Shown here piece after piece: positions 21,900-31,618 of a stretch of DNA of 64,000 bases (positions are counted from its first letter, which is position 1; each line of letters starts with the position of its first letter). This stretch comes from Mesostigma viride (taxonomy: Eukaryota; Streptophyta; Mesostigmatophyceae; Mesostigmatales; Mesostigmataceae), in the NCBI GenBank assembly GCA_009746045.1, contig RPFO01000175.1, positions 2,849,634 through 2,913,633 on the forward strand, written 5' to 3'. The translations under genes and the position numbers were made by a program. The notes under the pieces were generated by a model. That model saw only the letters and a program-made list of their open reading frames with translations, was not told the origin of the DNA and ran no database searches.

Positions 21900-21987
21900 G
21901 TGGATGCCACGTGAGATATGCCAGCCTTGGTGTCGCTTCATCAAGGTGAAGCGACACCAAGGCTGGCATATCTCACATGGCATCCAC
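21900..21987. ncRNA. 88-nt near-perfect hairpin (candidate small-RNA precursor or mini-foldback)
   Basis: Arms of 41 nt pair with a single mismatch across a 6-nt loop (TCAAGG at 21941-21946); the arms start GTGGATG and end CATCCAC. Size and shape suit a microRNA-like precursor, but a tiny foldback element is equally possible. No TSD was seen. Confidence 0.5.
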
Positions 21988-22455
21988 CGGTTCACGTGGT
22001 CAACGCAGGCTGCGTCACGTGCTTATTATGAACGACACCAACCCACACTCAGTGGGGGCAACGCATGTGACCAAATATGGTAGACGAAGTGATTTGCATG
22101 GGCCGATCGCCAAGCTAGGCGCCCACAACCCAGTTACTAGAGGCCCCAGCCTAGGCTCTACTAGAGGCCCCTTTGTTTTCGCCGTTCTCCCTCCATGCAG
22201 GTCTTCCTACACACAGCCACCGCAGAATTATTAAGTGTAACAAATATTCCAGAAAAGATACGCGCACATACATCATGCAAATAACCACATGTGAGGCCGT
22301 TTTCTCAATTAATGACTAGACCTACGTCCTACGTCATCCCGGCAGAAAGTAACACGGTGCGGTAGGTACGTCTCCTATATAAACGGAGCCTTTAAGTTCT
22401 TCATCACTAACCATGCGTACCGGCTGGCCACACATCAATTTGTGAGATAAAACGT
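21988..22455. other. Intergenic spacer with a TATA-like box
   Basis: No gene found. TATATAAA at 22376-22383 on the + strand is followed about 30 bp later only by a ten-codon ORF. CTACTAGAGGCCCC occurs twice near 22130-22170. Confidence 0.4.
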
Positions 22456-24731
22456 TCACCGCGCTTGGAAAGAACGTGAATCGTTGTCCCAGCGATGCTC
22501 ATAGAAAAGGGTGGGGTACCGCTGCGCCCACAGCTTTATCCTGGCATCCTCCTCCAACCCCGCGAGAACGCTCATAAACTGCCGAACATCCTCTGCCGCC
22601 CTGCTGTAATCCTGCACAAGCGAGCTCCAGCTGCCATGAGGCCGCCTGCCATCCGGCACCCCGTCCCCCGCCAGCACATCGTTATGAAGATCAAACACGC
22701 GTGGCGGCCACGTCATCATAGCCATGAGCTCGGCGGCCGCCTGGTGCTGGTGGCTGGCCGACGCACCCACCAGGGTGCCACCCTGGGCGAGCAGGATCGT
22801 CTCGGCCAATAGCAGCGCGGCTTGGTCCACCGGCACCTCCCCCCTTTGCTTCTTCCTATTGTAATACTTCGTGATGGCGCGGAGGGCCTCGCGATGACCC
22901 CGCTCGCCCGCGCTAGAACTACCCTCCCATCGGCTTGGACCACGCATGCCCTCAAAGGGGCCTCCGTGTACGGCTCCAGAGAAGCTCCCATCCTGGTTGT
23001 CGCCATCATCGCTCTCTACACCCGTGTGACTGTCCGTCACGGCGGTACCATCATCTTGCAATAGGCCACGACCCGAGGACCTCATGGGGGCGGGTCCAAA
23101 GGGGGCGGGGGGTCTGAACGCGACCAGCGACGCGTTCAGCGACATGGTCGTGCCCCGAAACACACGCGCAAAGGAGTGCACCGCGTGCGGGTCGTCCGCC
23201 ACCACGTGCGCCACCTGGAAGCCGAGCACCGGCACCAGCGCGTCCGCCAGCCGACCGAACCGTGCGGGGAGGGAAGGGTCTGCAGCCTTGGCCTGGCCGC
23301 GATCCTTATCCTGGGGGCCTGCCTTGTCCCTTTGCCTGCGTCGGTCCTTGTGCCCTTCATTCTCGCCCGGCTCCCTATACAGGCCTCCCTTCTGGCCTTT
23401 TGTTCCGCCCTCTGATCTGCCCGGCTCCACATCGAGGCCGTCCTTTTGGCCTCCAGCCTGGCCCTTGTCCAAATCATCGAGGCCGCCCTTATGGGCTTCC
23501 GTGTGGCCCTCCCAGGACTGGCCTGCCCTCTGGCCCTCCTCCAGAAGCTTCCTTTTGCCTCCCCCCTGGCCCACCACTTGGCCCTCCCCCTCGTTGCCCT
23601 CCGTCCAACCCTCCCCCTCCTTGGCCCCTCCCTGGCCCTCCCCCGCCTTGTCAATCCCCAGCGAGCCCTCCCCCTGAGTCTCTTCACCCCAGCTCTCCCC
23701 CTCGTTTCCCCCCCCCCCGCCCTCCCCTTCATGGCCGCCTGCCCCCCCTTCCCTGCCATTGCTCCCACCCTGCCTCTGGTCTCCTGGCTCTCGAAATATG
23801 AGAACCCCGATCGACTCGTTGACAGGTGTCTGATGGGGGCACGTGCCCAGCCCCAGCCAGGTGGCGACGCGGGAGACGTACTCCACCAGCAGCGGCCGAG
23901 GGCGCAGGACGAACGCAGTCGCCTCGCTGTGAATAGCCAGCACGCCACGCACGCCGCAGGTGGCTTCCAGGATGGCCTTTGTGCGCGGGGACAGTCCCAG
24001 GCCGACGCTGAAGACGTGCACGTTTGCATGGCGCGGGTCAAAGGCCTGCGCTTTCGATCGCAGACTGGTGTGCAGATCGAAGGCTTGCGTGCTTGCAGTG
24101 TGCGGGTCGAAGGCTTGCATGCTTGCAGTGTGCCGGGCGGGATGTGGAGAATCCGGCCCCTCTGGAATGACAAATACATCCCGCCGCGTTGGAATAATGC
24201 TGGCATCCGACCCCTTCGGATGAGACAAAGGGTCTAGTGGGCCAGGGTCCGTCTCTGCAATGCCCAGGTCTGCGGAATGCGACAAGAGGTCTGGAGTGCA
24301 GGTGCTCAACGGCTGGAGGTAGCAGTCATGGAGCCGCTGCGAGGGACAGGTGTCGATGAGAGCCTCATTGTCCTTTTGCCATGTGAATGTGCTGCCGTGC
24401 GCCCTGCCCCGGTGGCACCGAACCAAACCGTCACCAGCGTGCAGTCCCGGACGACGGCCTCGATCAGGCAGGCCGCCTCCCCATGCACCCGCGCAAAAAG
24501 AGGGCCGGAAGCTTTCTGGACGCAGGCGCACATCTGGCGGGAACCACAATCGCGAGGAATCTGGTTGGCGATGATGGCATCGTGCCATGTCTGTCTCCCG
24601 GGCGCTCTTCGAGCGGTCCCTTGGGTGAACAGGTCGGCGAGGATGCCGTTGTCGGTCGCGCAATCGGGCGAGGCCCCCGCCGCAAGGGCGAGCAGTACAA
24701 AAACGACGAGCCAGGCCGCACACATTTCCAC
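22456..24731 (-). CDS. Host-like secreted protein of unknown function, with one frame break
   Basis: I do not recognise the family. A start at 24731 gives a signal-peptide-like N-terminus, MEMCAAWLVVFVLLALAAGA, then a Cys-containing segment (DCATDNG, RDCGSRQMCACVQ, VRDCTLVTVWFG). This frame gives way to a second one near 24400, which is open to 22456: a segment with NVHVFSVGLGLSPRTKAILE, a long Gly/Glu/Lys-rich low-complexity stretch (about 23740-23300), and an ordered C-terminus with ITKYYNRKKQRGEVPVDQAA and ending RSFQAR. The shift fits one missing G in the GGGG run near 24398-24401; a GT-AG intron there did not give a sensible frame. No transposon domain is seen. The alternative N-terminus upstream in the second frame is arginine-rich and looks like a shadow. 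Confidence 0.5.
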
Positions 24732-24741
24732 TTTCGCTCAT

Positions 24742-25193
24742 TCAACCATACACCCGGAAGCAAAGCCGCTCACAACACCCACAAGGCCAGAATTGCTCCC
24801 ATGGACGTGGTTTGGTATGTGGTGATGTCGTGTTGTGTTATTCCCAGCTCGACACCCAGGGATCATATAGCGCAAGAATCGTCGATCCAACACTGTCCCA
24901 GCTCAAGATCCTGCTCCGTTACGGAACGAGAATTCCGGGCAACTCGTTGGTGGTCCCCACGTCTGCACCTAGACTAGTGACGCGCGTGAGGAACGCAGGA
25001 GAGACACAGCGAGTGACATGGGAAAAAACACAGCACGACAACTTCCCGTAGAAACGTCCGGGTACACGTCTGGTGTTCGGGTGCAACGGACTATCTTTCA
25101 TTAGGTGCACCAATTTTTAGCCAGGGTTTTCATGCACTTGCGGCCATGCGGGAGAAGGTGCTCCCGGCAAACCGCGCTGCCGGGCTGGCCTAA
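24742..25193. other. Intergenic, presumed 5' region of the unknown gene
   Basis: No ORF of note and no clear TATA box on the minus strand. Confidence 0.3.
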
Positions 25194-25411
25194 TCATTGA
25201 CTTACCTATTTGATTGTCATAATCCAGCACGCTACAGTACAGTTTCTAACCGCACGCCTTGTGTATGATCACTATGATGGCACATTTCACCTCCGTTGAG
25301 GGGCGGTCTAAACAAGCACCACCTCACAGTTGGGGTGGGTTACGCACCCTATACACCCCCTGTCTCATGTTTAAGACGGGGGTCTGGCCAACCCAGGGCT
25401 GCGATCTTAAA
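25194..25411. repeat. About 210-bp dispersed repeat, copy 1
   Basis: Starts TCATTGACTTACC, includes ACAGTTGGGGTGGGTTACGC and ends GCGATCTTAAA. It is about 90% like 27667-27866. Copy 1 has two short extra stretches. Family unknown. Confidence 0.85.
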
Positions 25412-25526
25412 ATGTAAAATTTGCGTATGCGTGCCTGTATGCGTGTATCATTTGCATGTGCGTTAGGTTTAGTTGTGGCATTTATTGAGCGTTACGGAAG
25501 CTTTTATATTTCATTGGCAAGGCAGA

Positions 25527-26217
25527 TGTTACGGCCCAGACCTTTGTATGGGCGTAACAATGCCTTCAATAAATAAGTCGAAAGTCATTTGTTATTCGTT
25601 TGGGACCGTCCCAAACGAATCGAAAGTGACTTTCGATAGCTCGCTTTCATAGTCCGCCGGACTGTAGGACTCAATTCGGGACTTATTTGGGAATTTGTCT
25701 TAAGTTCGGGACTTCGTGTGTTTACTTGGTACTTTGTGTGTTTCGGACCAGTTATTTTGGGCCTAGCCAGAAGTACGAGATCTTCTAGGGGCTGGGCCGG
25801 CCCTAGACGTCATACAGAACCTATTGGGGCTTGACGGCAGTATCTGGAAGATCGGCGCGCATGTCGGCGCGCCTGCACACCAACTTGCCAGCTTGGTAGC
25901 GCAGCTAGGTGAAATTGGTCTGAGGACGATGGACTCTCTCTATTTGGTTTGATGATTAATGAAACGAGTGTTTACGACTCTCTCAGACCAAGGGGCACTA
26001 ATCCGGATGTCATTTGCCTCATGACATGCCGTGTTATATAGCTAGATTAATTAATCATGCTATAAGGCCTAGCTGAGGATAAACCGCTGCTCAGTTAGTC
26101 AATTTACTGCGATCTTTGCTTGCTATCGCGGTACCCGGATGCGCGGCTATGCCGGCTTATTAAACTGCACCTTATACTAGATTAGATCTTTCGCACCGTC
26201 CGGCTCGGGATGTAACA
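25527..26217 (+). repeat. Solo LTR related to the Gypsy-type element at 9222-15632
   Basis: 691 bp from TGTTACGGCCCAG to GGATGTAACA, flanked by GCAGA at 25522-25526 and 26218-26222. Blocks such as CGGACCAGTTATTT and AGGTGAAATTGGTC match the minus strand of 9222-9901, but overall it is clearly diverged, so it belongs to a sister family and is older. The internal region was lost, as by recombination between two LTRs. Confidence 0.88.
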
Positions 26218-26222
26218 GCAGA

Positions 26223-26712
26223 GAGGACCATGAGCGCGACATTAATCAATTCATCCATTAATTTATCACAATAATTATGGGTTAGCGTCTTGCGTGGGCC
26301 CCTCTGATTTAATGACTGTTTTAAAGAGGGATAGGATAACGTTTCCAACGTTGTTGTCATTCATTACTGTGAAGAAAGAGCCTTTTCAGTTGCTGACAAC
26401 CAGATGGAAGCTGCCCCATGCAAACTACCCATGCGATGCAAGTGATGCAAGGTGAGGCTACTTGCGTGGAGCCCTAATATTGCCTTCATGCGTGAGTTGG
26501 GCAGGTGGCTGGCTAGGTGAGCGGGGCGTGTATCGGGGGGTGCAATGTTGCGGGCGTGCGAGGGCAAATGGGCGGGGCGGCGCATGCCTGGCTGGTTTGG
26601 GTGTTGGGTGCTTAGGTGGTTCAGTCGGTGATCGGGTTGTTGAGCCGTGGTTAGGTTGTTAGGTAGTTGTGTAGCTGCTTGATTGGTTGGTTGGTTGTTA
26701 AGTTGCCAGACA
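26223..26712. other. Non-coding spacer
   Basis: Short GGTT-rich runs near 26680-26700; no gene or element recognised. Confidence 0.3.
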
Positions 26713-27041
26713 GTTATAAACATCGATTCCTAGGGAATCGACACTAAGCGCTTAGTTCGGTGGCTCGCTGGGCGCCGAGTATGATAGGCCGCTGGCCTCT
26801 GACCCCCTGTCGAATAGGAAATTTCGACAATCGAATAAGGAAAATTCGATAATCAAATAGGAAAGTTTGATGGTCGAATAGGCAACTTCGATAATCGAAT
26901 AGCCAATTCGATGACCCGACTAGTATTGGCCTTAGCCTTAGCCTTGCCGGCGCAAGCAAAAGTTTTAGTTATAAACATCGATTCCTAGGGAATCGACACT
27001 AAGCGCTTAGTATCGATTCCGCAGGAATCGATGTATATAAC
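26713..27041. repeat. Small hairpin element with 44-bp direct repeat and TCGAATA array
   Basis: 26968-27041 is a 74-bp unit with inverted ends (GTTATAAACATCGATTCC with GGAATCGATGTATATAAC) and an inner AAGCGCTT. Its first 44 bp occur again at 26713-26756. Between them, 26811-26920 holds about five copies of a 22-bp unit like TCGAATAGGAAATTTCGA, each itself a small hairpin. Confidence 0.8.
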
Positions 27042-27580
27042 TCAGACTTGGGTGGGAGGCTTACTTAGGTTGTAGATGCTTCAAGGGATCTCAGACGTGG
27101 GTGGGTTCAACTGAATGGCCGGTGCCGGCTGGCTGAAAGGTGGATGCCTCGGTAAATGGCTGGCAGAGTAGCTGGGAGCACAGGCAGTTGGAGAGGGTGG
27201 GTGGGTGGGTGGCTGGTCATGGTGGGTGGATGAGTGTTAGGGTGATCGGTGATAGGACAATTTACACTAAAGTTCGCCCGGAGTGGAAGTTGACTCCTCC
27301 GTCTGAACATCGCACACTGAACAAAGTTTATTCACTGTGCAAGACGTGTTCGATGTGTTACCCCCACGGTTACCGACAAATGCTTACAGCCTCAGTCGCA
27401 CATCTCCGTAGCGCAATGGAAAGGGCAAAAGTCTCAGGAATCTCTCCATTGGACGGGAACTAGCGTACGATTTGCACAGATTTTCACTCAAGTTGGTCGC
27501 CCGGACTGGAATATTTGCTCGCGTTCAGTGAGCCCTAAATGTGCACACGTTCCATAGACGGTTGTAGTAGAGTTGGTGAC
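27042..27580. other. Non-coding spacer with GGGT-rich run
   Basis: A (GGGT)n-like run near 27197-27212. No gene recognised. Confidence 0.3.
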
Positions 27581-27586
27581 GTGTCC

Positions 27587-27662
27587 GGCCGGGGACCGGC
27601 CACAAACGCCGGAGAGGCACAATATTGGTTACTACCGGGGGCCCGGGGGCGAAGCCCCCGTT
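27587..27662. repeat. GC hairpin pair, copy 1
   Basis: GGCCGGGGACCGGCCACAAA followed about 40 bp later by GGGGGCGAAGCCCCC. The same two hairpins, in the same order, recur at 29581-29632. Confidence 0.75.
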
Positions 27663-27666
27663 CTTG

Positions 27667-27866
27667 TCATTGACTTACCCATTTGATTGTCATAATCCAG
27701 CACGCTACAGTTTCTAACCCCACGCCTTATGATGGCACATTTCACCTCCGTTGAGGGGCGGTCTAAACAAGCACCACCTCACAGTTGGGGTGGGTTACGC
27801 ACCCTATACACCCCCTGTCTCATGTTTAAGACGGGGGTCTGGCCAACCCAGGTCTGCGATCTTAAA
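27667..27866. repeat. About 200-bp dispersed repeat, copy 2
   Basis: See 25194-25411; the right end continues into the GATCTTAAACCT block, which is repeated at 28138-28205. Confidence 0.85.
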
Positions 27867-28205
27867 CCTAAAATCAAATCCAGGGTTGACGATCTTACAC
27901 CTGAGAAGATCTTCAACCTGAGGGGGCGCGGCGCGGCGCGCCCCGCCGGAGCCCGCCAATTGATGCATGAGTCAAGCATGAGTCCTGCATGAGTGGAAGT
28001 TTTTGAAATTAATAGCAACACCGCCAAAAAATAATAAAAATCTATCAGTACCGTTGCTCATGGTCTGTACACTGGGCACTGGCCGGAACTTGGCAGCTTT
28101 TTGTACCAACTTTAAGATCGTTTTGCCCAAAACCAGCCCTGCGATCTTAAACCTGAAATTTCAAAATCCAGGGTCTCGTGATCTTAAACCTGAGAATCTT
28201 AAACG
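27850..28205. repeat. GATCTTAAACCTGA block, two diverged direct copies
   Basis: About 65-bp copies at 27850-27920 and 28138-28205 share TGCGATCTTAAACCT and AAATCCAGGGT. Confidence 0.7.
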
Positions 28206-28971
28206 TGAGACTGGGGGTGTAGTGGTCTAGCCCAGTGGGAACGCCAGAAGTTCTCCGAGGACTAGCATCACCTTGAGGGGGCCACCCCGCGGCTCGACAG
28301 TCTTCTTGGTTATAACTGGCTACATGATATTGCGTATTACTGTAGCTTCGGGAAAATATATCCGTCAGCGTGTGCGTCTTAGAAAGACGAAGCGATTAAT
28401 TGTGATATCCACGGCCGGATCTGGTGCCCAAATTACGTGAAAGTTATGAGCAGCCTCCGCCGTCAGCCATGCTACCTCAGTCGTGCTCGTAGCATAGGAG
28501 CGGTGGATACACACAAAAGTGCGTACGTGAAGATGCACAGAAGGCATGCCACGGAGTCCCCGCAGGTGAGGTACTTTTCTACACTAATCACATTGGGAGA
28601 CGTAGTTTTTTTCAAAGTTTCAACGCCGATACTTCACCCACGAAGGCAAGTGGTGCGCCGGACTCATGACTCGCCCAGGTCTGAAGTCGCAGATAGCATT
28701 AACTCCGCGTCATCTAGACTCATGCAGTCCGGATCCAAGACGGCTGTACTGCTCGACGGCCATGATGACGGGTGTGGCCCGGGCAGGTTGCATGCTAACC
28801 CCCGATAGCCCAGCCAGGAGAATATGAAGACTTCTCCGGGAGCCTGACTGGTTTTTAGGGGCACTGTACCCAGGACAAGATAACGGCAGGCTCGAGCTAC
28901 CATGGTCCGGATTCTCCCGATTTCTGGCCTGCGCTGGTTGTCTCCTTGATACCCAGGGTTCACCCACAACC
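28206..28971. other. Non-coding spacer
   Basis: No credible gene or recognised element. Confidence 0.3.
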
Positions 28972-29210
28972 CCACGGAGTACTATGCTGATCTCATTAGA
29001 AAAATAATTACACGAAAGCTTAATAAACAAACAGACAAATATCGTCTGCATCATGCCCCAACCAGGGCGGCATATCCTGTCGAGCTGGCCTGGCCCCAAA
29101 GGACATTCCCACAAAGATTGGTGAACCTGCCATGATGAACTATACACAGCTGTTGCTGGCCGACCTGGTGGTCCCAGCCCAGTTTGAACACGGTATTTCC
29201 TCCCTCTCTC
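28972..29210 (-). mobile_element. UTR-only derivative of LINE C (SINE-like)
   Basis: On the minus strand it begins like the LINE C 5' UTR (AGAGAGAG..., GGTCGGCCAGCAACAGCT) and then passes to the LINE C 3' UTR (ATGATGCAGACGATATTTGT, TAATTATTTTTCTAATGAGAT, AGTACTCCGTGG) with both ORFs missing. No ACTT tail or TSD is seen. It could be a deletion product of one copy or a small non-autonomous family. Confidence 0.72.
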
Positions 29211-29580
29211 TTGCTTGCTGACTGCAATGCAGAACAAGAAGAGGTGCCGGCAGACCATTGTCCAGGCCCACACGACAGCGTGGGCAAGCCCCTCCCCCCC
29301 CCGGACGGGAAGGGGCGCTTTGCTGAGAAGAGTAGTTAGGATTTTCTAGATTAGCTTATCGAGTTAGCTTAGTTAGGTTTCGCGGATTTGCTCACCTCCA
29401 TCCATCGCGCAAGGGAATACAGTCATGTTTAATATATAATAATGCCTTATACTAGCCATATACTAGACTATTTTTCTCCTTGATATACTACTAGATCCTT
29501 GGCGAGGCTACAGTACTGTAGCGCCACCTGGCCCTCGGCGGCGGTACGTGGTGTCACGCAATCCCTAGCCGGGGCTCCCT
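29211..29580. other. Non-coding spacer
   Basis: C-run near 29290; short AT-rich stretch near 29430-29500. Nothing recognised. Confidence 0.3.
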
Positions 29581-29632
29581 GGCCGGGGACCGGCCACAAA
29601 AAGTACGAGCTCTAATGTCGCGGGCGAAGCCC
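29581..29632. repeat. GC hairpin pair, copy 2
   Basis: GGCCGGGGACCGGCCACAAA then GCGGGCGAAGCCCGC; compare 27587-27662. Confidence 0.75.
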
Positions 29633-29649
29633 GCAAAACTTGTCCCTAC

Positions 29650-30190
29650 TGTTACGTCGCGTAACAATCTGTCACCGTTACGGACGTAAATTAGGTCCTT
29701 TGCCTCAGTCGTTCCTAGGTTTACGTGTAGTTTGTACCGGTGGACACTGTTGTCCCGGTATTGTGGTGCATTGGGTGCACTTGGCGTCGCGCCGCGTACT
29801 TTAGTAGTGGTCCTTATCCTTTGGGTAGAATGTAGTGGACCAGCGTGCATCTGTGCATCTGTAGGTGAGGGCCATGTCGGCCCGAGCATGCTGGACCGTT
29901 GGTGATCATTTATGCACGTTCTACCCCTCGTGTTGGCACTCGGCGTGTGTTAATGAATTGACACATATAGCTAGGGTCATGGCAGTGTAGTAGTGTTTCC
30001 TTCCTCTATTCCTGGAAAAACGGGGTTCGGCTAAATGGCTTATGGCGTATTATAGTCGTACTTACGTATAAATGCATTGAGATCCAGCTCGTCACGTTCG
30101 TCAAGATTTCGCACAGAGGTGGCCTCACTAATTTAGGTAGTATTAGACCGAGTAGAGGTAGAGGCGGAGGTAGAGGGCTGAGTCGTAACA
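29650..30190 (+). repeat. Old LTR related to Gypsy element G1
   Basis: 541 bp from TGTTACGTCGCGTAACA to GAGTCGTAACA, homologous to the G1 LTRs (571 bp, opposite strand) but clearly diverged. ATGGACTCGGAGG, the primer-site sequence of G1, follows directly. Confidence 0.85.
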
Positions 30191-30480
30191 ATGGACTCGG
30201 AGGAATTTTAGGTAGAGAACGTGACGGAGATCCCCTGCAGCAGACGCCATTTACAACCCTACCCTTCCGCGGCCAGGAATATGAAGCCAGCACAGCCTTG
30301 CCAGGTAATGAGCAGGTCGCCTGCAAGCTAGCTGGGTAGTGCTGCCCGATTCGGGACACACCTAGGCTAGGAGTGAGACCTGCTCGCAGCGGAAAACCCT
30401 TCATAGATAGCTCCTTTCCCTCTTCCGGCATTAATGTTTTCATTACGTTGCTGTTTTCGGACATAGTTAGCGGGCGTGAA
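30191..30480 (+). mobile_element. Leader fragment of the old G1 relative
   Basis: Matches the G1 5' leader (minus strand 51061 to about 50800) with many differences. No gag or pol follows, so the element is a truncated fossil. Confidence 0.75.
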
Positions 30481-30503
30481 CTTTCTACTGTATTGGCTCG
30501 AGT

Positions 30504-30543
30504 CCAAACTCAAACTCAAACTCAAACTCAAACTCAAACTCAA
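30504..30543. repeat. (CAAACT)n microsatellite
   Basis: About six to seven hexamer units. Confidence 0.95.
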
Positions 30544-30674
30544 CCTCCACCTCCGAGTCCAAGTGGAAATTAAATAAGAGGCATGCCTCTATCAAGATAT
30601 ATTTTTGGAGGCTTGTTTCGATTGGCGTTAACTTGTAGTTTACTTTAGTTAGGACGACAACATGTTAAGCCGTT

Positions 30675-31245
30675 TGTTACGCCGCAAGCCTCGGCCGCCA
30701 CCTCTACCTCTACCTGTCCTGATACTACCTAAACTAGTGAGGCCGCCTCTAGTTAAACCCCTAGCGAAAGACGAACGAGACGAACCAGATCTCAATGCAT
30801 TTACATATGTACTACTGTAATATGCCATAGGCCATTTAATCAAACCCGTTTACTCCAGGAAAAGAGGAAGGAAACACAACTACACTGCCGTGACCCAAGC
30901 CTATATGTGTTAATTCATTTAACACACGCCGAGTGACCACACAAGGAGTGGAACGTGCATAAATGGTCACCAACGGTCCAACAGGCTCGGGCCGACCTGG
31001 CCCTCGCCTGCAGAAACACAGAAACACAGGCAGGTGCACAGATGCACGCCGGTCCACTACATTCTACAAAAGGATAAGGACCACTAATATAGTACGCGGC
31101 GCGGCGCCCAAAGGCACCCAATATACCACAGTACTGTTACGGGGACAATCATGTCCAAACTAGAACTGCACGTAACCTAGGAACAACCGAGGCCAAGGAC
31201 CTAATTTACGTCCGTAACTACAACGAATTGTTACGCGACGTAACA
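30675..31245 (-). repeat. G1 LTR (left; 3' LTR)
   Basis: 571 bp, TGTTACGCCGC to GCGACGTAACA; same length as 51062-51632 and seemingly identical over the stretches compared. Confidence 0.95.
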
Positions 31246-31618
31246 CCTCCCCCCCACAAAAGGTAGGGAGCCCTCTCCCTACGCAGAGAGGAGGGAACCA
31301 AAGGGGTAGGAAAAACCTAATGCACCCAGCACATACCAACACAATCGAGAGACCATCCCAGATACAAAGCACCAATAGTTCACACGGTCTCCACCACCAC
31401 GCCGGGTGGTGTAGGGTTAGCCAGCACCAAGCCTGGTGGGAGGTTCCCCTAACTGCCTGGAACGGAGTCCTGGCCGGGGGGGACGGCACTGGGCAGGACA
31501 CACAGAGTAAACACATCAGCGCTAAGGACCAAGAACAGCCAACCAACTGGCCAGAATATGAGGGCGACTCTATATACCGGAGGGACAACACCCTCAGGTC
31601 GGGCCTAAGGCCCTCTAT

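Noticed and set aside
23084-24237. Pro/Leu-rich + strand ORFs opposite the host-like gene
   Set aside because: Low-complexity shadows of the Gly/Glu/Lys-rich region.
24380-24420. Short GT-AG intron joining the two frames of the host-like gene
   Set aside because: Candidate introns (25-27 nt) leave the wrong frame; a one-base indel in a G-run fits better.
27405-27425. A-box-like TAGCGCAATGG
   Set aside because: No B box and no tRNA fold downstream.
28710-29273. 187-codon ORF on the minus strand
   Set aside because: Covers the UTR-only LINE derivative and flanking DNA, with no protein similarity.
30504-30543. Telomere-like repeat (CAAACT)n
   Set aside because: Short, internal, and not a known telomere unit.
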